Assembly: GCA_910576985.1 (NCBI GenBank)
Contig: CAJTLA010000028.1
Location: forward strand, 1 to 17,601
Reading direction: 5' to 3'
DNA: 17,601 nucleotides
Source of the DNA: an uncultured Bacilli bacterium
Lineage (GTDB): Bacteria > Bacillota_I > Bacilli_A > RF39 > UBA660
Both the position numbers and the translations under genes were made by a program. A model generated the notes under the pieces. The model made no database searches. It saw nothing but the letters and a program-made list of their open reading frames with translations, and was not told the DNA's origin. Shown here in pieces: positions 1 to 6,539 of the stretch (positions within the stretch are counted from its first letter, which is position 1; the number at the start of each line of letters is the position of its first letter).

Positions 1-76
1 TTTTTTTTTTCAAGCAGAAGACGGCATACGAGATCTTGTACTGTGACTGGAGTTCAGACGTGTGCTCTTCCGATCT
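1..76. other. Illumina P7 flow-cell oligo, index and read-2 adapter (artefact)
   Basis: Bases 1-10 are T10 and 11-34 are the P7 sequence starting CAAGCAGAAGACGGCATACG. Together they match the surface-grafted P7 oligo with its poly-T spacer. Bases 35-42 (CTTGTACT) sit where an 8-nt index belongs, and 43-76 are the TruSeq read-2 adapter ending GCTCTTCCGATCT. The peptide TGVQTCALPI, which would open the first reading frame, is translated adapter. Genomic sequence begins at 77. This is unremoved library sequence at the contig edge, not biology. Confidence 0.98.
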
Positions 77-1293
77 TATTCATAATCTATTTTATCTTCG
101 CTAAACAAAATATCATCATCGCATTATTCGTAATCACAATTAATATGATATATTACAACCTTGCTAAAAAATGCAATCAAAAAAGTACATATTATTTAAA
201 AATTCAAAGAAATTATGCTGATAAAATGACAGGAATATTAACACAAATATTAACAGGATTAAAAGACATAAAAAGTTTTAATATAGAAAAAAAATTAAAT
301 CATAAATTGGACAACTATAGAAAACAGTGGCAAAAAAATTATTTTTTAAAAAGAAAATACTATTTCACAAGAAAAACATTTGTAGAATTTATTATAGACT
401 TCGGAAAAATCACATTATATTTTATTTTAATTGTTTTATTAATTAAAAATAAAATACAAATTGCTATATTTTTACTTCTCATTTCCTATTATGACAAAGC
501 CAAAGAATCAATTAATAACATCATGGACTTTGATCTATCTATTATGGAAGAATCCGTTTCACTATATAGAATCAATGACATCATAAATTATAGCAATAAC
601 ATTCCCAAATCAAATAACACCATTTCAGATAATATAAAAGGACAAATACAATTTCAAAACGTATCATTCCAATATAATCAACTTCCAATATTAAAAAATA
701 TTTCATTCACTGCACAGCCAAATCAAATTACAGCAATTATTGGAAAATCGGGAACAGGAAAATCCACAATATTAAATCTACTTTTAAAAATGTACAAAAT
801 AAAAACAGGTAAAATTCTAATAGATAACATAAATATTGATGAATATTCCGATGAAACTTATCATTCCAACATAAGTATTGTAAATCAAAAAACATTTATT
901 TTTAATATGAGTATACAAGAAAATTTATCATTAATTGATTCCAATAAAAAAAAGCAAATAGAAGTTTGCAAAAAAGTAGGAATCCACGATTTTATAATAT
1001 CTTTACCAAATGGTTATCATACCATTTTAAAAGAAGATGCCACAAACATAAGTGGTGGCCAAAAACAATTACTATCATTAGCACGAGCACTTCTTACAAC
1101 CTCCAAAATAATATTATTAGACGAAGTAACCTCTTCCCTAGATCCAAACACAACTAATAAAATAATAAATCTATTAAACGAATTAAAAAAAGATCATACA
1201 ATAATACTCATCACACATAACAAAGAATTAATGAAAATTGCAAATCAAATCATTGTTCTACAAAATGGAAAAATGAAATGGATAAAAAAATAA
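77..1293 (+). CDS. ABC exporter, fused membrane and ATPase domains, 5'-truncated
   Basis: This is the C-terminal ~404 residues of an ABCB-type half transporter (usual length about 570-600). The 5' end is lost at the adapter junction, so no native start is visible. Numbering from base 43, the first ~200 residues hold the remaining membrane segments (about 12-38 and 120-150) with basic cytoplasmic loops. The nucleotide-binding domain follows: Walker A GKSGTGKST from residue 234, Q-loop near SIVNQ, signature SGGQK at 337-341, Walker B IILLDE with D360/E361, D-loop SSLD and switch His392. All catalytic motifs are intact. Family knowledge says such proteins are dimeric exporters of peptides, lipids or drugs. 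The substrate cannot be read from the sequence and no maturation genes are visible. Codon use is extremely A/T-biased, like the genes up to 4011. Confidence 0.93.
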
Positions 1294-1379
1294 TATTGCT
1301 ATTTTTAAAGAGTGTATAAATAAACTCTCTTATCATTTACAATACCATTCAATGACTTTATATTTAGTGAATACTTAAC

Positions 1380-1409
1380 AAAAAAATAGTTCCAAAAAAC
1401 TATTTTTTT
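1380..1409. terminator. Bidirectional intrinsic terminator
   Basis: A perfect 12-bp inverted repeat (1380-1391 with 1398-1409) encloses a 6-nt loop, CCAAAA. Each arm is A7 or T7 outside an ATAGTT/AACTAT core, so both strands present a hairpin ending in a U-tract. It lies between the convergent ABC exporter gene and the SGNH hydrolase gene. The stem is AT-rich, so its strength is uncertain. Confidence 0.65.
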
Positions 1410-1478
1410 ATTTTTAAATGATCAATACGATTTCCAAGATTTTCATTTGAAGATAATCTATAAAAATCAAATGGATAT

Positions 1479-2511
1479 CTACTTTTTAGCCAAATCTAAA
1501 AAATAATCATAACTACCATCCCGATCCTGATATTTTTTAGCCATCTCCTGAATAACATCAAGAGCATCTGATTCCCCATAATTAGATCCTTCCAGATCAT
1601 TTTCTAAACTTAATTGATACAAAATAATATCCATATCGATCAACAAATCTCGTACAAAAAAATGATTAATAATATTCTGCTCAATTTCATTTAATAAATG
1701 ATAATACTCAGCATGATTATAATGAGGATCAGGTAAAATTGTTCCATTAGAAGTTTTATAAAATGCTTGTCTTGGAAAAGAAGGAACATACGTGACATTT
1801 GCATACTCACTTCCCATTTTTTTTATCACAGAATTAAGAGCCAAATCAGTAACAAAAGTATTCATAACTCTTGGTGCTCCACACAAATATACTTGAGTAT
1901 GTGAATGATTTTTTCTATTATTATGTTGAATAAATTCAAGTATTTCAGAAATCCCCCTCACATCCCTTTTTATAGAACCAAAAATACTAGGTAACGTTAA
2001 AGACCCATGTCTCGTCACAATATCTAAAAACGATCCAGTTCCCAAATTCAAAATCACTATATTCGCTTCCCCAGGTTTAGAAGACCGTAAAATATCCTGT
2101 ATACTTCTCCTACTTCCACTTGAAAAATATGATTCTATTTCTTCTTCCGTTAACAAAGAATTCCTACATTTTATAAACCTTTGATAATCCTCCTTATTCC
2201 ACTGATAAGAATCTTGCTCTGTACAATGATCTCGTATCTATCCAACTTGCAACTGCCAAAGCATTATTATTCTCACTTCTAGCAAGATGACTCTTTACTA
2301 CCTGAATTCCATTCTTTTTTCCAACCTCAATTAACCCTAAATTACGATCTAAAAGCATCCTACCAGGTTCAGACATCGAAAATCCATCGCTAATCGAATT
2401 CCCAATCGCTGTTAATGATATACTCTCCTTAGGATATGCCTTCATAAATTGGATCAATTCTTCATTCGTTTGATCTAATTTTTCTTTTTCCACCTCTCTT
2501 TTATATTTCAT
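1479..2511 (-). pseudogene. SGNH/GDSL-type hydrolase, split by a frameshift
   Basis: Two consecutive reading frames together look like one ~330-residue esterase/lipase-fold protein. The upstream part (2194-2511, 105 residues) starts at an ATG behind a strong GGGGGG-type ribosome binding site and carries a block-I-like motif, AIGNSISDG, with candidate nucleophile Ser39. It stops at 2194. The other frame is open from about 2237 down to 1479. It reads sensibly before its first possible start (a TTG at 2156) and contains NLGTG and a late DPH motif (D143, H145 counted from that TTG), like the catalytic Asp-x-His of block V. A one-base skip near ACG-A-GAT (about 2231-2237) joins the frames. The site lies in no homopolymer, so a simple read error is less likely. 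It is either a genuine pseudogene, an assembly error, or (least likely) programmed frameshifting. Substrate unknown. Confidence 0.7.
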
Positions 2512-2531
2512 ATAATCCCCCCTAACTAATG

Positions 2532-2560
2532 ATTATAATTAAATAGTCCTTCGTTTTACA
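2532..2560 (-). promoter_or_regulatory. Candidate promoter for the SGNH hydrolase gene
   Basis: On the minus strand a perfect TATAAT (2532-2537) is preceded, 17 bp upstream, by TGTAAA (2555-2560), a poor -35 (3 of 6). It lies about 20 bp upstream of the ATG at 2511 and its GGGGGG ribosome binding site, which is a sensible distance. Confidence 0.45.
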
Positions 2561-2610
2561 AACTAAATAGCTCCCACATTATATCATGTATACTTTAAGA
2601 TGTCAGCCAA

Positions 2611-2639
2611 TTGAATACAATCAAAACATATGATACAAT
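2611..2639 (+). promoter_or_regulatory. Promoter for the deoxyribonucleotidase / ADP-ribosylglycohydrolase operon
   Basis: TTGAAT (2611-2616), a 17-bp spacer and TACAAT (2634-2639) form a good sigma-A-type promoter. Transcription would start near 2646, at the edge of the AAAGGAGG ribosome binding site (2646-2653), giving a very short leader. This favours the ATG at 2660 over the ATG at 2630, which would lie upstream of the transcription start. Confidence 0.6.
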
Positions 2640-2659
2640 ATAATCAAAGGAGGAAAATT

Positions 2660-3220
2660 ATGAAAACACTAATGATTGACATGGACGATGTCATTACAGA
2701 CAACCAATTTTCTACATTCTTAGAGGAATTTTTAAATAAAAAAATCGATCTAAATCCCACAAATATTAAATATAAACAAGATCTCATAAAAGGAAAAGAA
2801 GAAGAATTTAAAAATATCTATGAATACAAAAACTTATATAAAAATGCACCTTTATTAAATGATTGCTTTGAAACATTACAAAAACTAAATCAAACATACG
2901 ACATATACATTGTAACTTCATACATATGGGGAAAAGACATTATCAATCCCGCAGAAAACCTCAAAAATAAATTCAATTACTTAAAAGAACAACTACCATT
3001 TATTAATCCTGACAAATATATTTTCATTCAAAATAAAAAACTAATTCACTTTGATATAAAAATTGATGACAGACTATCAGGATTAGAAAACGCTGACACA
3101 AAAATACTATTCAGTGCTTGGAGTAATGAATCCATAAAAGACTTTGAACTAAAAGAAAAAAATATCATCAGAGCAAACAATTGGATTGATATAGAAAAAC
3201 TATTATTAAATAATGAATAG
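2660..3220 (+). CDS. 5'(3')-deoxyribonucleotidase-like HAD phosphatase
   Basis: The 186-residue protein belongs to the NT5C-type 5'-nucleotidase group of the HAD superfamily. It starts with the signature IDMDDVITDN, where Asp7 would be the phosphorylated nucleophile and Asp9 the general acid. Motif II is the IVTSY stretch, and the later NKKLIHFDIKIDDR region supplies the motif III lysine and the motif IV aspartates (IDDR). Family members dephosphorylate deoxynucleoside monophosphates in the cytoplasm; the substrate here is inferred. An in-frame ATG at 2630 gives a longer frame, but AAAGGAGG at 2646-2653 and the promoter -10 overlapping the longer frame decide for 2660. The gene is followed by an ADP-ribosylglycohydrolase whose ribosome binding site overlaps this stop codon, so the two are almost surely co-transcribed. 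Confidence 0.85.
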   Translation: MKTLMIDMDDVITDNQFSTFLEEFLNKKIDLNPTNIKYKQDLIKGKEEEFKNIYEYKNLYKNAPLLNDCFETLQKLNQTYDIYIVTSYIWGKDIINPAENLKNKFNYLKEQLPFINPDKYIFIQNKKLIHFDIKIDDRLSGLENADTKILFSAWSNESIKDFELKEKNIIRANNWIDIEKLLLNNE

Positions 3221-3231
3221 GAGGCATACTT

Positions 3232-4011
3232 ATGTGGGGAGCAATCATTGGAGACTTCGCTGGATCAACCTACGAATTTGAACAAATAAAAAAAACACGA
3301 ACAATAACACCTTCTGAACTCATACCAGAAAAAAGCTTCTATAGTGATGACACCATTCTAACCATAGCTATATTAGAAGCCACTTTAAAAGACCAAAACT
3401 ATGAATATTACTTAAAAAAATACGCAAATGAATTTAAAAATTACAAACCAGATTTTACCCCCTACTTTAAAACTGCTTTTTCTCCAAGTTTTATAAAATG
3501 GGCAAATAATACGATTCAAGGAACAAGCACAGGCAATGGAGCCATGATGAGAATTTCTCCTATTGGATTTTTATTCGACACAGAAAAAGAAATAACAAAA
3601 AACGCTTATCTAGCAACCATTCCATCTCATAACACAGAAGAAGCAATTCACAATGCCACAATCATTGCCTTAATCATCTACCTAGCACGAAAACATTACT
3701 CCAAAGAAGAAATAATAAGAAAACTAAAACTAGATTACTCCTATCAACCATTTCAAAAATTCAATACAACATGCTCACAAACAATTGATAATTGTCTCTA
3801 CGCCCTTTTCACTACCTATCATTTTGAAGAAAGCATCAAAAAAGTAATCTCTTTTGGCGGAGATACAGATACCAATGCTTGCATTGTTGGTTCTATAGCA
3901 GAAGCACTATATAGAATAGATCCACAACACATAGAACAAATCAAACCACAATTACCAAAACAATTCGTAAAAACACTAAACCAAGGATACTCAAAAATTC
4001 AAAAACTTTAA
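3232..4011 (+). CDS. ADP-ribosylglycohydrolase family protein (DraG/ARH fold)
   Basis: The 259-residue protein has the hallmarks of the ADP-ribosylglycohydrolase family: N-terminal GAIIGDFAGS, the metal-binding YSDDT (S38-T41), the GNGAMMRISPIG loop (about 101-111) and the C-terminal GGDTDTNACIVGS (208-220), whose aspartates complete the binuclear Mg site. Length is typical. Members hydrolyse ADP-ribose from proteins or related ADP-ribose conjugates in the cytoplasm. The substrate cannot be told from sequence. The ATG at 3232 is preceded by AGGAGG (3219-3224) overlapping the stop of the deoxyribonucleotidase-like gene, 11 nt upstream. No ADP-ribosyltransferase is visible in the window. The stop codon overlaps the left arm of the downstream terminator. 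Confidence 0.92.
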   Translation: MWGAIIGDFAGSTYEFEQIKKTRTITPSELIPEKSFYSDDTILTIAILEATLKDQNYEYYLKKYANEFKNYKPDFTPYFKTAFSPSFIKWANNTIQGTSTGNGAMMRISPIGFLFDTEKEITKNAYLATIPSHNTEEAIHNATIIALIIYLARKHYSKEEIIRKLKLDYSYQPFQKFNTTCSQTIDNCLYALFTTYHFEESIKKVISFGGDTDTNACIVGSIAEALYRIDPQHIEQIKPQLPKQFVKTLNQGYSKIQKL

Positions 4012-4038
4012 AAAATGGTAAATAATATACCATTTTTT
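4010..4038. terminator. Bidirectional terminator shared with micro-gene copy A
   Basis: A perfect 11-bp stem (4010-4020 with 4028-4038, AAAAAATGGTA and its complement) surrounds a 7-nt loop. It overlaps the stop codon of the ADP-ribosylglycohydrolase gene on the left and the stop codon of the minus-strand micro-gene (4037-4039) on the right. Both transcripts would end in a U-tract, with complementary 3' ends. Confidence 0.75.
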
Positions 4039-4117
4039 AATTCACATTATCTATAAAATGTTTTCTTATTAAATCAAAAAGTAAAATTAGAATAACCAAT
4101 ATTACTAAATATTCCAT
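4037..4117 (-). CDS. Micro-gene copy A: 26-residue hydrophobic membrane peptide
   Basis: The frame runs from ATG (4115-4117) to TAA (4037-4039). The peptide starts MEYLVILVILILLF, a single strongly hydrophobic segment, and ends in a short polar tail with R and K residues. Copy B (10141-10209) has the same first 13 residues. From codon 6 to codon 13 every codon differs from copy B, and only at the third position, while the overlapping frames change amino acids. This is direct evidence of selection on this frame. A weak ribosome binding site, AAAGGA, lies 4 nt upstream of the ATG. A stronger SD serves an out-of-frame ATG at 4133 and is partly held in a hairpin. The gene ends at a bidirectional terminator. 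Size and composition recall type I toxins such as the Ibs or Fst peptides; toxicity is inference. No family was recognised. Confidence 0.7.
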   Translation of the reverse strand: MEYLVILVILILLFDLIRKHFIDNVN

Positions 4118-4133
4118 AAATTCCTTTCCGCAT
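4074..4133 (-). other. Overlapping leader frame upstream of micro-gene A
   Basis: An ATG at 4133 sits 5 nt after AGGTGATG and opens a 19-codon frame (MRKGIYGIFSN...) that overlaps the membrane-peptide frame and ends at TGA 4074-4076. Copy B has an ATG at exactly the same place, 16 nt before its MEYL start. The leader peptide sequence is not conserved beyond the shared nucleotides, so its role would be translational coupling or interference rather than a product. Its being translated is inferred from the SD only. Confidence 0.4.
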
Positions 4134-4136
4134 AAA

Positions 4137-4157
4137 CATCACCTCACTTTCATGAGG
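4137..4157 (-). promoter_or_regulatory. Shine-Dalgarno-sequestering hairpin of micro-gene A
   Basis: In the minus-strand RNA, CCUCA (4153-4157) can pair with UGAGG (4142-4146) across a 6-nt loop. The right arm is the start of the SD UGAGGUGA, just before the leader ATG. Copy B has a differently built hairpin covering the same site, which suggests the structure rather than the exact bases is kept. Confidence 0.4.
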
Positions 4158-4242
4158 AACGCTTTAACAGTTCATATATATCTCTATATTTATTAGACTA
4201 TAAGTAAATGATCTTGCTTTTATTTAAAAATTGTATTCAACT

Positions 4243-4616
4243 TTATGACTGATTGAAATATTCAACATAAATGACATTTAAATCAATTGGCATTTTAATA
4301 TAAAAAATATCAACTGACTTAATATCATTACTGTCTATTAATAATTCTGTTTTGATTTTACTTAGCATGAATCTTTTTTTCGTAATAAAAATATAAACAA
4401 CTCAGTCTAAATATTCTTGTAAATGTCTAGTCGATACGGCTCCAAAGTTGCTAAACCAAGTTTCAAGTTGAGAATGAATTCTATTTATTGCTGATATATT
4501 CAAAATATCATCACTATGAAATCCAAAAGGAATTGCATTTAATATAAGTCAATTGTCTTCACAAAAATCTTGATACCACTAGCACTATCAGCATGAATCG
4601 ATTTCGCATTATACAT
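4243..4616 (-). pseudogene. Decayed transposase fragment, probably IS1595/ISXO2-like
   Basis: Reading the minus strand in broken frames gives transposase-like text: NAKSIHADSASGIKIFVKTIDL, then after a frame change INRIHSQLETWFSNFGAVSTRHLQEYLD, then a TGA where Trp is expected, then VVYIF and an open tail to TAA at 4243. The pattern HS-x-L-x5-F-x-G-VST-HLQ-YLDWF resembles the C-terminal part of IS1595-family transposases from memory; I could not compare it to a database. At least one frameshift and one nonsense change show it is dead. Only about a third of a transposase is present, and no terminal inverted repeats were recognised. It lies directly upstream of micro-gene copy A. Confidence 0.55.
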
Positions 4617-4662
4617 TATACTAAATTTCTTATTTTATACAAGTTTCCGATTGGAGATTTTT

Positions 4663-5646
4663 TTAATTATTACATTTACTTGTAGATACCCTCTTAATAT
4701 TTTTTATTTTCTCTATAAAAACACTACACAAAATTGTCAATAATACAACAACAATATAATATACAAAACTATTTTGTACTAAAACAGGCAATACCTTAGA
4801 GCCAAACCGAACTATAACAAGAAACAAAGGGTGTAGAATATAAACAAACATAGCAATAGAACGAACCCATTCATTCATCGCCCATGAATAACAACAAAGA
4901 CTTTGAAACAAATAATAAGAAACTGGAACCAACAACAAATACATACTATTATGTCTTGGAAGTCCTAACCAATATAGCAAAGCACCTTCTAATATCATAA
5001 AAACAAAGCACAAAACAAAACCAATATGGCTTCTCTTCCTAGATATATTCTTTTTAGAACACCAATACCCAATATAAAGAAAAATAGGAGCAAAAAAAAG
5101 TCCATTTCTTGTATAATCAGAAAATACAAAAAGCAAATCATAAAAAGAACGAATAAATGGAATATCAGATATCAAACCATAATAACTATCTCCAAATAAA
5201 CCAATCAAAAACAAAACACAAAAAACAAAAGAAATCTTTTTTTGAACACAGAAATAAGTAACCCATATGCCAAACAATAAAGCTGGAAAATACCACAAAT
5301 GATAAAACATACCATCAAATAGTAGATCCTTTAAAAAACCTAAAACGGTAAAACTAGAAAAATATCCACTATAAATCTGAATCGGTAAATAAATAAGTGT
5401 ACTAATTACATAAATCTTCAAAATCTTAACACTATACCTCTTCAACTTAGAAAAATCGTCTATTGCTTTCGGTAGCAGAAAAAAACCAGTAATCATAAAA
5501 AAGAAAGGCACAAAAATACGAAACATAACACGAGTAACCATATAATCGATAGAATCCCCAAAAGACTGTAAAGGATATACATGAATCGCAACAATCATAA
5601 TAGCTGCAAATAATCTACAATAATCAATATTTATTTTTCTATTCAT
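4663..5646 (-). CDS. Acyltransferase family 3 membrane protein
   Basis: The 327-residue integral membrane protein has about ten hydrophobic segments and the family's N-terminal signature, DYCRLFAAIMIVAIHVYP, with Arg11 and the essential His22. The FFFMITGFFL segment follows at about 50-60. Family members transfer O-acyl groups to extracytoplasmic carbohydrates or envelope polymers; the N-terminal half of the VanT Ser/Ala racemases has the same fold. No racemase domain follows here: the protein ends after the last membrane segment with a short basic tail. The ATG at 5646 overlaps the end of the VanW-like gene by 8 nt (ATGAATAG) with GAGGAAA as ribosome binding site, so the two are translationally coupled. 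It is the last gene of the operon and no convincing terminator follows. Acceptor unknown. Confidence 0.85.
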   Translation of the reverse strand: MNRKINIDYCRLFAAIMIVAIHVYPLQSFGDSIDYMVTRVMFRIFVPFFFMITGFFLLPKAIDDFSKLKRYSVKILKIYVISTLIYLPIQIYSGYFSSFTVLGFLKDLLFDGMFYHLWYFPALLFGIWVTYFCVQKKISFVFCVLFLIGLFGDSYYGLISDIPFIRSFYDLLFVFSDYTRNGLFFAPIFLYIGYWCSKKNISRKRSHIGFVLCFVFMILEGALLYWLGLPRHNSMYLLLVPVSYYLFQSLCCYSWAMNEWVRSIAMFVYILHPLFLVIVRFGSKVLPVLVQNSFVYYIVVVLLTILCSVFIEKIKNIKRVSTSKCNN

Positions 5647-6466
5647 ATGTTTCCTCTTCTACAATTTGAATATCTTCTGGAAGATCGTAACCAATTTGTA
5701 CAATCTCATCATACAATTTTTCTTTAGAAATCAAATCTCCATTCAAATCACTTGTAACCTTAACAACCGAAACACATTCAAAAATTTTTCCATCTTTCCA
5801 AAAATATTTTAAATTTTCATTCAAAATCACAGAATCACTCTGCTTTTCTTTATCAGATAATAGCGTAACATACATATAATCAGAATCAAAGTCAATTACA
5901 ACTTGATAAACAGAATCAGTATCATTGCGCACCTTTAAATCCAACCATCCACTACTAACAGTCGCATCTACCCCATCTAATGAATCCTCATCTGGATTGG
6001 GAAACGATTTAACTTTATGTCCATGTCTCTCCACAATTGTAAGTGAACTTTTTAAAAATACATAATATAAAATATTACTCAGATGACAAATTCCCCCTCC
6101 CTTACTAGGAACAATTTTATCATCAATTAATACAAGACCATCCTTATATTTTCCATATTTTTTTGCATATCTAGAAAGATAACAAAACGAAAACGTTTCT
6201 CCAGGATAAATCAAAACCTGATTCATTGTACTGCTCACCATCTTTAAATTATGGACCTTATTTTCCTGATAAACAATATCATGACCACTCTCTTGATTAA
6301 TCATCAAAGTCTTCTCTTGAACCATCAAAAATGGCAACAACTCACCTTTTTTATTAGCATAACGATTTTGATCAAAATACATAGAAATTTGATAAAATAA
6401 ATTCCGCTGCCAAATTCGAAGAGGCAACAAAAATGGTAACAATTGTGTCAACCTTTTTCTAGCCAT
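5639..6466 (-). CDS. VanW-family protein
   Basis: The 275-residue protein matches VanW as I remember it: start MARKRLTQLLPFLLPLR, middle DIVYQENKVHNLK, IYPGETFSF (87-95), then the core PSKGGGICHLSNILYY (120-135), TIVERHGHKVKSFP and GVDATVSSGWLDLKVRND. VanW occurs as an accessory gene in VanB/VanG glycopeptide-resistance clusters, but its biochemical role is unknown, and many family members sit elsewhere. No van ligase, dipeptidase or two-component genes are visible, so resistance should not be inferred. A longer in-frame start at 6559 exists, but GAGGGTG just upstream of the ATG at 6466 and the VanW-like N-terminus beginning there decide the shorter form. No signal peptide is evident. It is coupled to the acyltransferase gene by overlap and may have its own promoter at 6491. 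Confidence 0.88.
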   Translation of the reverse strand: MARKRLTQLLPFLLPLRIWQRNLFYQISMYFDQNRYANKKGELLPFLMVQEKTLMINQESGHDIVYQENKVHNLKMVSSTMNQVLIYPGETFSFCYLSRYAKKYGKYKDGLVLIDDKIVPSKGGGICHLSNILYYVFLKSSLTIVERHGHKVKSFPNPDEDSLDGVDATVSSGWLDLKVRNDTDSVYQVVIDFDSDYMYVTLLSDKEKQSDSVILNENLKYFWKDGKIFECVSVVKVTSDLNGDLISKEKLYDEIVQIGYDLPEDIQIVEEETYE

Positions 6467-6490
6467 AAACACCCTCACTTTCTTGGATTC

Positions 6491-6519
6491 ATTGTACCAA
6501 AATAATTCAAAAAAATCTA
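6491..6519 (-). promoter_or_regulatory. Possible internal promoter before the VanW-like gene
   Basis: On the minus strand, TGG followed by TACAAT (-10 at 6491-6496) makes an extended -10 element. TAGATT lies 17 bp upstream as a poor -35. It sits in the only real gap (73 nt) of the five-gene operon, 25 nt before the VanW-like ATG, so the last two genes could be expressed separately. Confidence 0.4.
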
Positions 6520-6539
6520 TAAAAATGACGATATTGTAA

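Noticed and set aside
1309..1328. Short inverted repeat AGAGT/ACTCT after the ABC exporter gene
   Set aside because: Five pairs with a long AT loop and no U-tract; the stronger terminator is at 1380-1409.
4420..4450. TGA at an expected Trp in the transposase relic, suggesting TGA=Trp code
   Set aside because: TGG is used for Trp throughout, and intact genes such as rnhB and TetR stop at TGA in compact overlaps. The codon is decay of a pseudogene.
4644..4664. Hairpin TTTCC/GGAGA followed by T7 on the + strand
   Set aside because: The stem is only five pairs with one G-U, and there is no + strand transcript to end. Its T-run only abuts the end of the acyltransferase gene.
5639..6466. Glycopeptide-resistance cluster because of the VanW-like gene
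   Set aside because: No D-Ala-D-Lac/Ser ligase, VanX/VanY peptidase, racemase or VanRS genes are present in the window.
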